From assembly GCA_029378245.1 (NCBI GenBank), contig JARKIF010000153.1, positions 1 through 64,000 on the forward strand: a stretch of 64,000 bases of DNA, written 5' to 3'. Under the pieces are notes generated by a model that was given only the letters and a program-made list of their open reading frames with translations, had not been told where the DNA came from and searched no databases. The stretch comes from Roridomyces roridus (Eukaryota; Basidiomycota; Agaricomycetes; Agaricales; Mycenaceae). How positions within the stretch are numbered: position 1 is the stretch's first letter; each line of letters begins with the position of its first letter. The translations under genes and the position numbers were made by a program. Positions 11,489-22,462 of the stretch are shown here, in pieces.

Positions 11489-12707
11489 ATGTCCTTCTCT
11501 TTGGTTTCTGTGAGCCTAGCAGGCCTGGCTCTTTCGACCCTCTTCTATGGGATGTACTGTGTCCTGTTCCTCATTTCGACGTACCTCTTGATCCGGAAAT
11601 TCGACGCCGAGGCGCAGACTGGATTCAAGCAGACTAACTCGTCCGGGAGGAACTCTGTATATAGGACCACGGTGTTCAATTTCTCAATCTTGTTGTTCGT
11701 TCTGGTCACCTCGGTGCGTGGATTATTCCTCCTTACAGTATTGAGCGGAAAATTCACGAGGAAAATCAGCACTGGATAACAGTCCTGACTCGAGTATTCC
11801 TTGCTTTCCGAGATCCAAGAGGAGCGGAGACATTCTTTGGTGACTTGCGTGGAAGTACGGCAGTCGCAGAGAACATCATCCTCTCTTTTTGCATTACGTT
11901 GGGGGATTCTTTGATCGTAAGCTGCAAACAGCTCGATATTCATCTCACAAATTCCGCACAGATTCATCGTCTATGGGTCGTATGGTCAGGTCGAAAATCA
12001 GTGCTTATTGTCCCTGTTCTCAGCCTTCTTGCTCTCGTGGGTGAGTTGCACAGATACAAATTGAACTGACACACAAGGGATCCAGTTGCGTCTCTCCTAT
12101 CCAATTATATTACATGGCAAGACCCGGACGTCTTTACGAACCCAGGATTGACGTGCACTACCATCTTGACTCTGCTGTACGTGTTGACTTTTTACCGCTT
12201 TACGAGCGTTAATCATGACCCTAGAACCAACACATATTGCACTGGTGAGTGTATTTCCCCGTCGTATAAAGTTCACCTTATACCGTTGTCCCAGTTATGA
12301 TTACCTGGAGAATATGGACCGTCAGCCGACCTACAAGTCCAGTCAGCGGAACAAACCTCATGGTACTTACTCTACATTTGAAGCCAAACCCACGGCCTAA
12401 TGCATTCTAGCATTTCCTTGCTATCTGGATAGAAAGCGCTGGATTCTATGCGTGAGGAGCAGCCACATATCTTCTTTCTCACTCTGCTGATATCAACGTG
12501 TCAAGCGTATGGGCGGTCCTCTTCTTCGTGGCGTATCACATCCAATCCAATGTCCAACTCACCATCATCGAGGCTGCACCTGCCATCGTTGGATTCGTGA
12601 ACGCGCTCATCCAAACGCGTGTGGGTCTTGGATGGACCAGCGAACAAATGGGAGTTTCAACGGAATCGACATTGAATATACGGTTTGCTGCCTCAGGGCA
12701 CGCATGA
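11489..12707 (+). CDS. Seven-transmembrane membrane protein, basidiomycete family
   Basis: Eight exons (11489-11713, 11770-11916, 11962-12040, 12086-12176, 12225-12244, 12295-12362, 12411-12451, 12506-12707) join in frame to a 290-residue protein. It reads as a chain of hydrophobic helices: STLFYGMYCVLFLISTYLLI, then FNFSILLFVLVTS, IHRLWVVW, SVLIVPVLSLLALV, ITWRIWTVSR, FLAIWIESAGFYA and VWAVLFFVAYHIQ. The motifs IYRLWVVW-like, TNxYCT..I.WRIW and SGTNLM..xAIxIESxxxY are typical of a family of uncharacterised membrane proteins strongly expanded in agaricomycetes. The function is unknown. No break was seen; one exon is only 20 bp. Confidence 0.85.
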
Positions 12708-13713
12708 TTATTTATTTATTCATTTTTCGTTCTTTTGTATGTACTTGTACAGATCTTCAGCATCTCCATCAATGGAGCAGTGGTTGCAGGATGAGCACGC
12801 GTGCGACATATAGGATGAATGACAACCCATCCAATCTAATGCACTGTCAATGCTGAACACCAAGTACTCACCCGTAGGCAGCTGGAGGCTCGCAACTGTC
12901 AGGTACTTATTGCGAGAAGGGAGACGGTGGAATGTGGCAGATGCAGGGCAGATGACAGATTCAAATGAGCAACGCCAACGGCTGGGGCGGGAGTGGAGAG
13001 TGATTCATGCTGCATTTGGAACGGAGATGTTTCAGTGGTCGAGGAAAATCGAACAGCTAGGATATTCATTCATCATTGCATCCAATTCGCAAGAATATTC
13101 GACGGGAAAGCATCTATTATCTGAGATGGGGATCTGGGCCACCTAAGGGTTTGGAATAATTTGGCGAGAGGTAAGTAGACCTGCTTTACTGGTCATTTCG
13201 GACCCCAGGGAGGTAGACTAGATTCGTAGGAAGAGAACGAGGCCCGGGGCATGCGATTCCGTCAAGGTTTGGCGTCATGGGAAGAATTTTGCTGAGACAG
13301 GTCCAAAATTGGCTCAAACGGGCTAGGCCACACGTGGGAAGCGCCCCGTTTGTAGCGGCCAGATGCAACAGGGCCAGAAGCTTGAATCGAACAGAGCCTT
13401 GCTTCGTCTCGCTCTTCTCGCTCTTCTCGCTCTCCCTCACATCCATCTCCCTTGCTTCTTTTCTTTCTTATCTGATGTACTTCTCAGGTCCCGGTTCAAC
13501 GCCGGCCCGTGCCCGCTGTATCACCGTGGTTTTGGCAGGCGTGCCCTCGCCGTGTGCGAAGCACTTGGCAAGGCAAGTACATACGACATGACTTTTAACA
13601 GGTGGAATTGTTGTGTGCTTATGAATGACAGCGTGCAGGATAAAAGCTGTAGAAGTGCGCTGAAAATGGAACAAAATCACTCACGGGGCCAGCACAGCCT
13701 CACTTTTGCAAGG
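12708..13713. other. Intergenic, nothing recognised
   Basis: One kilobase between the membrane protein and the TPR-CHAT promoter. It holds a short CTCGCTCTT tandem repeat near 13410 and no gene I can support. Confidence 0.5.
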
Positions 13714-13720
13714 TATATAT
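13714..13720 (+). promoter_or_regulatory. TATA box of the TPR-CHAT gene
   Basis: TATATAT lies about 50 bp upstream of the proposed ATG at 13766, a normal distance for a fungal TATA promoter. Confidence 0.5.
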
Positions 13721-13765
13721 GCACACCTGCCACTCTGTCCACAGGATCCCCACCCACTTGGTACC

Positions 13766-16700
13766 ATGTCCAGCACGTGAGTCCAGTGTATTTAATCTGT
13801 CTCGCAGCCTAGCTCATTGTTTTGTTTCATCAGACTTCGTCTCCATGGCAGTGAGTTCTTCTGCCGATGGTTGAATAACTCTCTGACTGTTAAAATCTCT
13901 AGACATATGTATTACTGCAGCTGGCGATGAACACCCTGATCTTCCAAAAAATATGAGGATATTTGCACAAGTTATAGTAAACAATTACCTTGTCTGGGAA
14001 ACCTTTGCAGGAGATCAAGAGCAAGCTGGCCAGCCGCGTGTCTGGACCATTAAAATGGATTGCAACATGTGAGTAGTACTCTAGGTTCTCCGGATATCAC
14101 TGATTTCATCAGCTCAATGGACACGGAGACTTTCTGCATAGCAATTTTGCGAGAAGCAAAGGGTATCAGACTCCTCGGCTTTGTAGAAATTGCAAAGGAT
14201 CGAGGTCTATTGGAAGAGGGGCAAAAGGGTGTGTGTGCTATGGTTCCGGGCAAAGAATGCTGACACACATATTTGCATAGCTTTCCGCCTACCCCTCACA
14301 ACAGTGAATGGGGACGGTCCTAAGTTGCAGCTCACACTTGATTGTTCAACTTCCATGTCACAAAGTATGGGATTAACACAGAGAGACACTGGCTTGGAAA
14401 TCCAAAGTAGGGCACCTCTTGAAATGAGAAGTTACTTATGCTAATATTGTTTGAAACAGTGGGTCCATCAAAGGGAGAAACAGTAAATGGATTTCTCACT
14501 GAGAAGGTGCTACAGTTGCAGAATTCACAAGATGTTGAAGCACTATGGAGAATGCATGAGAGGATACTTTTCCTCTGGCCGTCAAGTCAACAACGAGGAA
14601 AGCTGCTCACCCTGCTGGGTGACCAGGTGACCAGTGCTACAAAATTTGGAGTGCAATTCATTCCATAGAAACTCTCAACCAAGCTGTGTCAGCATATAAT
14701 GATGGTATGAGAGACGGTCACATAAATGCAGACTCCTTCCATCATTTAGCTGTTGCACTATTGAGTCGTGTAGAGGTGCTGCATGATGTGCCGGATCTTG
14801 AGAAGTCAGGACTTCTGATCCAAAAAGCCATTGAGCTTACAGCAGATGACCATCCCAGCAAGGGTACTTTCATGAATGTTTATGGATGCTTGCTTTCAAC
14901 ACGGTTAGAGCAGCTTGGTGCAGCAGATGATCTCGACAAGTCGGTGGTGGTGCATGAGAAAGCTGTGGGTCTCACACCCGACAGCCACTCTGACAAGGGA
15001 ACCCGACTGAACAACCTTGGAGGGTCACTCCTGACACGATTTGCCCTGAGTGGTAATATGGATGACCTCCAGAGGGCAGTGGCAGTACGGGAACAAGCTG
15101 TCAGCTGCACCCCCAACCACCATCCTGATAAAGCAATGCAATTAAGCAACCTTGGAAATGTACTTTCCAGACGATTTGAACAGTTGGGCACTATGGATGA
15201 CCTCCAGAGATCGGTTGAAATGCAGGAGCAAGCTGTAGAGCTTACCCCAAATGGCCACTATGACCAGGGACCCCGATTAAGCAATCTTGGAAACTTGTTG
15301 TTGACACGATTCCAGAGACTAGGTATCCTGGAAGATCTTCACAGGTCGGTGTTGGTGCAGGAGCAAGCAGTTAGCGTCACTCCCAGAGACCACCCCAACA
15401 ATTCATCTCAATTGAACAACCTTGGAAACTTGCTCTTCACAAGGTTTCAACACCTGGGCAGAATAGAAGACCTCCACAGAACAGTGGTGGTGCAGGAGCA
15501 AGGAATGCACCTAACCTCTAGTAGCCACCTCAACCAGGCAGCCCAATTGAACAACCTCGCACGATCACTTCTCAGTCGGTTTGAACAGCTTGGTACCTTG
15601 GAAGACCTTCACAAATCAGTTGCAATGCAGAGGCAGGCTGTGGGCCTGACCTCCAATGATAACCCTGAGAAATCAGCTTGGTTGAACAACCTTGGAGGGT
15701 CACTGTTGAAACGATTTCAGCAATTGAACACCATTGAAGATCTCCAGGAATCAGTGGCAGTGCGGGAACATGCTCTGAGACTCACTCCTGATGGCCACCC
15801 TGAGAAGGCCTCTCACTTGAATAACCTTGGAAGTTCACTCGGGACACGGTTTGAGCAGCTAAGTACTCTTGGAGACCTGCACCAAGCGGTGATAATGCGG
15901 GAACAGGCTCTGGGACTCACCCCTGATGATCATCCTGAAAAGGCAACCCGATTGATCAACCTCGGAGGGGCACTTTTGAGACGTTTCCAGCACCTCAGTA
16001 CCATTGAAGACTTCCACCGATCTGTGGTACTTCAGGAGCAAGCCGTGGACCTCACTGCTGATAGCCATTCCAGCAAAGCATCTCGCATGCACAACCTTGG
16101 AGGGGCACTTTTGGCACGGTTCAAACAGCTGGGAACCATGGAAGACCTTCACAGGTCGGTAACAATACATGATCAGGCTGTGAGCATCACCCCTGATAGC
16201 CATGCTGACAAGGCAGCCCAATTGGATGATTTTGGAGGGTCAGTCTTGGCACGGTTCCAGCAACTCAATATTATGGAAGACCTTCAGAGATCAGTGGCGG
16301 TCCGGGAGCAAGCTTTGGGGCTTACTCCTGATGACCACCCTGACAAGGCATCTCGATTGAACAATCTTGGTACCTCACTCATGAGACGATTTGAGCAGTT
16401 GAGTAACATGGAAGATCTCCACAGATCGGTATTGGTGCGGGAGCAAGCTCTGGGACTCACACCGAATGGCCACCCTGACAGGGCATCCCGATTGAATAAC
16501 CTTGGCAACTCACTCATCACACGTTTTGAGCAGCTAAGGATTATAGAAGACCTTCATCAGGCTATAGATCTGCAGGAGCAAGCTGTGGGCCTCACCCCTG
16601 ATACCCACCCAGAAACACCAGCCCGGTTGCTCAACCTTGGGAATTCCCTTGTAATCAAGTTCCACCAGTTCCATGATATTATGGTTTATCGGCAAGCTGA

Positions 16701-18409
16701 GGTCTTTTACACCCGTGCAGCTTGTTCTACTGTAGGCCCCCCTGCAGTTCGATTTAACTGTGCTTGCAATTGGGCATATCTCTCAACAGCGATGGGTGAA
16801 TCTCCCATGCCAGCCTATCAGGTTGCCCTGGGCTTACTTCCAGATCTTGCCTGGCTTGGAATGTCCATCTCTGATCGTCACCGAAACCTGATTGAAGCTG
16901 TTGATGTGGGTAGAGCTGCTGCTGAGGCTGCCATAATGGAGAATCAACCAGAACAGGCTCTTGAATGGCTTGAGCAGGGTCGTTCAGTCATTTGGGGACA
17001 GTTGTTGAACCTGCGTACACCAATAGATTTGCTCCAAGATAAATACCCTCAGCACGCTGCAGAGCTACTGTCTCTGTCTGCTCAACTGGAAGCCTCTGGA
17101 ATGAGATCAACCATGGAATCATCTCCTTCCCCTCAATTGATTGCCAATCAGGCATTTCAAGCTGCACAACAACGCCAGGAACTGCTCACGCACATTCGTC
17201 AACTGAGTGGATTTGAGCGCTTTCTTCTCCCAAAAACTATCTCAGAACTGAGTGCAGCAGCTCAGGAAGGACCTGTCGTAACTGTGAATGTCACGCCGCA
17301 CAATTTTGATGCTCTGGTTCTGATACCTTCCCTGGATTCTGAGGTTCTGCACATCCCACTTGGTGAACACAAAGAGGAAATCCAAAGTGCTATGAATGCA
17401 TCAATTGCTCTTGAAAGTCTTGTAGGCAGAAACATCCGGCTAAACTTAATCAAGGAGGGCCAGATTACCACAGAGGAGCAATTCAAAGCCATGCTCTCAG
17501 GCCTCTGGGTGGGGATAGTGAAACCAGTCCTGGATGGACTTGCATTGAATGTTGGTAACTTCTATTTTGCACGGTTATTTGTACTGAAATTGAACATAGA
17601 TGCCTACCAGCCCAGAAAACAAGCCACATATTTGGTGGTGCTTGAATGGTCCACTTACATTTCTCCCAATTCATGCTGCGGGCATCCATGACAACAACCA
17701 GCCAATTGGCTCCAATATCTCTGACTATGTTGTTTCTTCCTATACACCATCTCTAGCCGCCCTCATTGAGGGATATCGCACTGGGCGTGGATTAAAACAA
17801 AGCCTTCAGATACTTGCAGTGGTGCAGCCAAACGCAGTTGGACAACAGCACATTCCTGGCACAAGAAAAGAAATCAAACACATTGAAAGAATTGCTCTAG
17901 CCAATGAAATACCTGTAGTTGCTCTCAATGAGGACATGGCAACAATTAGCAGGGTCCAAGAAGAGATGAAAAAATGCCAATGGGCACACTTTGCATGCCA
18001 TGGTGTGCAAGATGTCAACAATCCAACCGAAAGTGCGCTTCTGCTTGCAGGATCTTCGCACTTGACTCTCTCAAACATCATTGAGCTTGCTCTACCCCAT
18101 GCTGATTTTGCATTCCTGTCAGCATGCCAGACTGCCACAGGGGATCGAAAACTTAGAGAGGAATCAGTTCACCTTGCTGCCGGAATGCTATCCGCAGGTT
18201 ATCGAAGCGTGATTGCCACCATGTGGACAATCAGGGATGATGATGCACCAGAAGTGGCGAAAGATGTCTATGAATACCTATTGAAGGAATCATCACCAGA
18301 TTCAACCAAGGCAGCCGAGGCCTTGCATTTTGCAATTCAGAAGTTGCGCAAAGGGCCAAATGGGAAGTCTTTCCTGAACTGGGTTCCCTATATCCATCTT
18401 GGTGTTTGA
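13766..18409 (+). CDS. TPR-CHAT protein (putative caspase-like/separase-like peptidase)
   Basis: Proposed exons: 13766-13776, 13834-13850, 13903-14068, 14113-14228, 14281-14364, 14460-14618, 14669-17550 and 17600-18409, in frame throughout, 1,414 residues. The N-terminal 180 residues start MSSTLRLHGNICITAAGDEH and look like a C2-type beta domain. Fourteen TPR units of 43 residues follow (each with a D-L-x-x-S/A-V core, E-Q-A-x-x-L-T-P and L-N-N-L-G). The C-terminus is a CHAT domain with both catalytic residues, His in HFACHGVQD and Cys in FLSACQTATGD, and the AGYRSVIATMW motif. CHAT is a caspase/separase-fold peptidase; TPR-CHAT proteins are expanded in mushrooms and are thought to act in conflict or cell-death responses. 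The intron 14619-14668 is uncertain: it removes an 8-bp tandem duplication that would otherwise break the frame. Confidence 0.85.
14619..14634 (+). repeat. 8-bp tandem duplication inside the TPR-CHAT gene
   Basis: GTGACCAG occurs twice in direct succession. With one copy the frame reads through as LLGDQCYKIWSAIHSIE into the next segment. With two copies the frame is lost unless a 50-bp GT..AG intron (14619-14668) beginning exactly at the first copy is spliced out. Confidence 0.8.
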
Positions 18410-18719
18410 GTTCCTGTGGAGCTGATAAATCGTAAGTACTGTGCTTGTACGCGCCCGAATGTTGAATCAATGGCTACTCTTTGGATAAACTTTGTACCAT
18501 CACGTAGCTAGTATTGAATGAAGCCCCCTTTTTTTCTTTTTAAGTACCTTTTGTAAACTGCATCAGACTTTATCATTTTGCTTGTCATGAGCTTGCGGCA
18601 GCTTCTCTCGGCCAAATCGTCTATGTCTAGAATGCACCAGGTCGGCCAACCATGACGGGAGCGCCGGAGACAAAACTTGCCAATTTAAACAAATTCCTTG
18701 TACTTAGCCTGGATTGACC
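18410..18719. other. 3-prime flank of the TPR-CHAT gene
   Basis: Untranslated or intergenic sequence with a T-rich stretch at 18528-18541. No gene seen. Confidence 0.5.
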
Positions 18720-19170
18720 CGACTCACAGAGACTTCGACTGAATGTTCATCCCTTCTGATCCGAGTTCCTGAAGCTGCATAATCACCGTATCGGGGCACT
18801 TGCGGCTTGTTGTACGCCACGCCGACGCGAGAATGCAGATATTTGGACAGATAGACGCGGGCCAGTATGGCGCAGCATCGGCGCATCCGTGCGCGCAGGC
18901 AGATCCACTAGGGCCTGGTACTCATGTCCAGAAGGGAGTGACTCGCGGCCTTGAGAACAAGGAGCCTGAGGTTGGGGAGCCTGTCCAGGACTTTCGAGCA
19001 ACCTCAAAATAGGTGCAACTCTCATGTCATATTGCCAGACGAATTCGAGGTGGTTGACTGACTCGGGGAGAGGTCGCAGGAGCGTGCGAAAGCCATCGAG
19101 TGTCGTATCTCGCGTGGTCAGTTTGATTTCACGAAGAGGGAATCTCGACCGGTGCGCGACGCCTGCAAGC
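18720..19170 (-). pseudogene. Relic of an F-box/LRR-type protein
   Basis: One minus-strand frame reads REIKLTTRDTTLDGFRTLL, then LPESVNHLEFVWQYDMRVAP and ILRLLES. A neighbouring frame continues as LDRLPNLRLLVLKAASHSLL. Together this looks like the leucine-rich part of a fungal F-box protein with a frameshift near 18985. No start, F-box or end can be placed. The call rests on leucine spacing only. Confidence 0.35.
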
Positions 19171-19673
19171 TTTGTCGAAGCTTTGTGGCGCTTTCGAGCT
19201 TTCCGGCTTCCAATCAGAAACCGGAAGCGCGTGTGCGTATGCGTATGCTATGGTGGCCAGGAATATCCGCCCAATGGTTGCCGGACGGCAAGGTAATTCA
19301 ACCAGCGAGATTGAAGATGAACGTGGGGGGGTGAGTTGTTTGTAATTGCAGTAATTCGTGTAATCACGGAAAAAGAGTGGGTTGATTGGTTGTGTGTGGA
19401 ATTGGTGTGGAATTCCGAATAGGGGTGGCTTCACGGGGCGGAGTGCTTTCAATCCAGCCACTGGCTCGGAGCCTAAATAGCAAAAAAAAGGTCGGTCATG
19501 GGCATACCTTACGCAGTGCCGGAAGCTGAATCGACAAGGGCTGCGGTAGTGTGCGTTGGCGTCCGTCGCTCATAGGCTGCATTTTGTAAATGGGATTCAA
19601 GTGTGCCAGAACTTCAGAAGTTCTTCTCGGTGCATCTTCGGTGAGTCCCGGCGGTTGCCGGCGGGCTCATTCA

Positions 19674-19874
19674 GGGATCAAGGACCAATTGATAAGCGGA
19701 GCCGACGCGGGGCACGGCGCAACTTGCCTTGTTTTAATTTCCTCGCTCCCACTCCATTCACCGTGTCCCTGCGTTCATCCTCGGCGGTCGCCGGGCGGCC
19801 TCGGTCTTGGCTCAGTCAGCAAGCCACGGCATCAAAGAACAATTGATAAGCGGCCTGACGCGTGGCACGGCACA
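19674..19874 (+). repeat. Duplicated promoter segment of the SDR gene
   Basis: A segment with ATCAAGGACCAATTGATAAG followed by GCGG and GACGCGGGGCACGG (about 19677-19720) is repeated, slightly diverged, at about 19830-19874, just ahead of the SDR start codon. GC-rich blocks upstream of each copy (near 19650 and 19788) also match. A tandem duplication of about 155 bp explains it. Confidence 0.6.
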
Positions 19875-19897
19875 TCTTTGATCTTTCTTCTCTTTTT

Positions 19898-20935
19898 ATG
19901 CCACGATTGTCCTTGCTCCTGCTCTCCATCCTCCTCCCCATAATCTCCTTCTTCTGGTACCAATCCACGACGCGCATGCCCTCTCTATCCACTGTACGCG
20001 CCTTCAACGCCGGCTTTGCCCCCTCCTATGGCACCCCTGTCGCTATCTTCGTCGGTGGGACGTCCGGGATCGGGCAGGGTATGGCGGAAGCCTTCGCGCG
20101 GCACACCAAGGGCAACGCAAATATCGTACTCGTCGGGCGGAATCGTGCCGCTGCCGAGGCCATCATCTCGACTTTCCCGACACCGACGGTCCCAGGCGTC
20201 AAGCACGAATTCGTCGAGTGCGATGTGTCGCTGATGAAGAACGTGCGACGCACGGCAGGCGAGCTGCTCACGCGGTTTCCCAAGGTCAACTTCCTCGCGC
20301 TGTCGACTGGGCTACTCACGTTGGATGGGAGGAACGAGACGGAGGAGGGGATCGACCGCAAAGCTCGCGGTGCATTACTACGGACGGTGGCGCTTTATTC
20401 GGGACTTGATGCCTGCTCTGGAGGCGGCGCACAAGGCGGGCGAGGATGCCAAGGTCATCTCTGTTTTGGCGGCGGGTCACGGCGGCGCTATCGACCTCAA
20501 CGACCTGGGGCTCAAGAAGAGCTTCAGCGTACCGAACGCGTCCAAGGCGGGCTGCACGTATACGGATTTGATGGTCACGGTGCGTGTCTTTGTCGCAGTT
20601 CTACTCTATTTACTCAGTTGACGCAGGCATACGCCGACCGCTACCCCGGAATCTCCTTCGTCCACAGCTACCCAGGCGTCGTCAACACACCCTTGTTTAC
20701 GCGATCCAACACGGCGACGATCCGATATACGGGCATGCTGCTGCCGTTGTTCAGGCTCTTCACGTATACGCCTCAGGCTGCGGGCGAGCATCAGCTCTAT
20801 GCGCTGTTGAAGGCGGGCCCGGGGGCCAAGCTCACGGACGACAAGGGCGCGGATATCCCACTGAAGGAGGGCTACTTTAATCCGGAGCAGGTGGAGAAGG
20901 TCTGGGCACACACGGAAGAGGAGACCTCGGCGTAA
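19898..20935 (+). pseudogene. Short-chain dehydrogenase/reductase with a 1-bp frameshift
   Basis: The reading starts with a hydrophobic N-terminus (MPRLSLLLLSILLPIISFFW; a second ATG at 19976 gives MPSLSTVRAFN). It then shows the NAD(P)-binding glycine motif VGGTSGIGQGMAEAF and IVLVGRN. Near 20355-20362 the frame shifts: ETEEGIDRK continues as LAVHYYGRWRFIRDLMPAL only if one A of AAA is removed. A 47-bp intron (20580-20626) leads to YADRYPGISFVHSYPGVVNT and the end at 20935. Homologous mushroom SDRs have ETEEGIDxKLAxHYYxRW without a gap, so I read this as a real frameshift or a base error. The canonical Tyr/Lys pair of classical SDRs is not obvious. Substrate unknown. Confidence 0.75.
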
Positions 20936-21440
20936 TATATCCAGTGAGTGACTCGTTTCGTTGTTCGGCGATCTCTGACCTGACCGATGTCCAGTGTACA
21001 CATATCCTTATTTTTAAGAAAGGGACAATTGCGTCAATCCTGCCATGACAGTATAGACGAATTACGCGCTCAGTCTGAAATCAGAATTCCAACTTTCTCC
21101 TCCATGCCGCCGAGAGAAAAAACAGGATTCTACACCTTTAGTGGCCAGGCCTTGATTTGAACAAGTGTCGTCCAGGTTATTTAATTCAACGGTTCCAGGC
21201 CGCTCGGAATCTTCCGCTTCCCTCTCCGGATGCCTATTTCCGACATCTCTCTCCCCGCTGAGCTTTACATCCATCCACTCGACGACCCAATCTTTATGGT
21301 CGGGGGGATCCAACCTATGCCTTCGGCTCTTCGTCAATAATCAACTATTGCCACGAATTGAGGGTGTGTGTCGTAGTTGGAGGATTTCTCGAGGCCAGGA
21401 GCCAAAATGTTATTCAAGACTCTGCTGGATATGTATGCGC
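20936..21440. other. Intergenic, one degenerate tRNA-like arm
   Basis: Nothing coding was recognised. Near 21150 the minus strand shows CTTGTTCAAATCAAG, a degenerate form of the arm found in the tRNA-like array downstream. Confidence 0.4.
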
Positions 21441-21996
21441 CAACACAGGGGGCATCAGCCGTGGCACATTTTTTTGTGTGCCAAGGTGGCACTTGGCGCG
21501 CAGTTGGGCCGTGGACATAAACCACGTGCCTAGGTGCTCTTTTGATGTGCGTGAGTTCGAATCTGTGCTTATGTACCCATTTTCTTTACCCGACACATTT
21601 GGTGATTCTGACCGCCGAACAACTTGTTTATAATTCAACTAAACTGTGGAGAATAATTCCTGACCCATTGAGCAAATTTAAAACATGATTCGCAGCATGT
21701 TGGGTGGTGTCATTGGGTATTCCTGCACCGGAGTCACTCCATTTCCCTGCAACAAGCATGGCCACAGCATGGAGGGTATCAACAGTATTTTTACATATAT
21801 TAAGGCCCTCTATGTGGACACTCACTCCCTCAAGATATAATGTCTATCCTTATATCACGACGCTCCCGGCCAATTGTGAAGGCCGGGGAACAAAGGAAAT
21901 TCACACGTAATGTCCAACTTCCGGCCAACTACGCGCCAAGTGCCACGCAAGTGCTACCTTGGCACACAAGGCAAAGTGCCACGCTTGATGCCCCTG
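21441..21996. mobile_element. Small inverted-repeat element (MITE-like)
   Basis: About 70 bp at the left end (from about 21444) matches, in inverted orientation, about 75 bp at the right end (about 21914-21996). Shared blocks are CACAGGGGCATCA, CGTGGCAC, TTGTGTGCCAAGGT and GGCGCG followed by AGTTG. The right copy has an extra 10-bp CGTGGCACTT duplication. There is no coding capacity between. I could not define a target-site duplication by eye. Confidence 0.6.
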
Positions 21997-22278
21997 TGCA
22001 AGGGTTTGAATCGAACAAGCCACGTGTACACTCTTCGGCAGACTGACGACGATTCCCGTTGAGTATGTACCCTGCCAGCCTTTCACCCGTGCCAGTGTTC
22101 TCACCGTGGTTGCCCGATCCCCAGTTCCCTCCTTCGCTTTGATACCTGGCACCCAGTCCTCCTCCTCATCCGAGGCTCATCGTCCATTCGATCTCCTCTG
22201 TCAGCAATTCCAGAATCCAAGCTATCTTCAAAGTTTTTCGAAAAAAAAAGATGCAGTAGGCTCAAACACCGCTGATAC

Positions 22279-22302
22279 GCCGGAGACTTGAGTCGAACAA
22301 GC
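22279..22302 (-). ncRNA. tRNA-like unit, 3-prime half
   Basis: The T-arm GCTTGTTCGACTCAAGT is followed by CTCCGGC, an acceptor-strand-like heptamer, and by nine T at 22249-22241, 30 bp on. The 5-prime half could not be placed with confidence. Confidence 0.4.
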
Positions 22303-22462
22303 TCTCCCTCTTGTCGCAGGTCCACAAATGGCTCTGGGAGCTGATATCAATGCTGGGGTGTTCTCTGACTCGGGTTCACTAATACGTGATTTCCTTGCAC
22401 GCGCACTGCCCGGGATGCAAGCTTGTGATGAAAAAACAATACAGCCCAAAACGCGTCCAAGG

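Noticed and set aside
14041..14120. Frameshift in the N-terminal part of the TPR-CHAT gene
   Set aside because: A 44-bp intron (14069-14112) with a GTGAGT donor and TCATCAG acceptor restores the frame (DCNISMDTETF), so no lesion is needed.
17551..17599. Frameshift between the TPR part and the CHAT domain
   Set aside because: A 49-bp GT..AG intron joins the two frames exactly and keeps the PHIWWCLNGPLTFLPIHAAG motif in frame.
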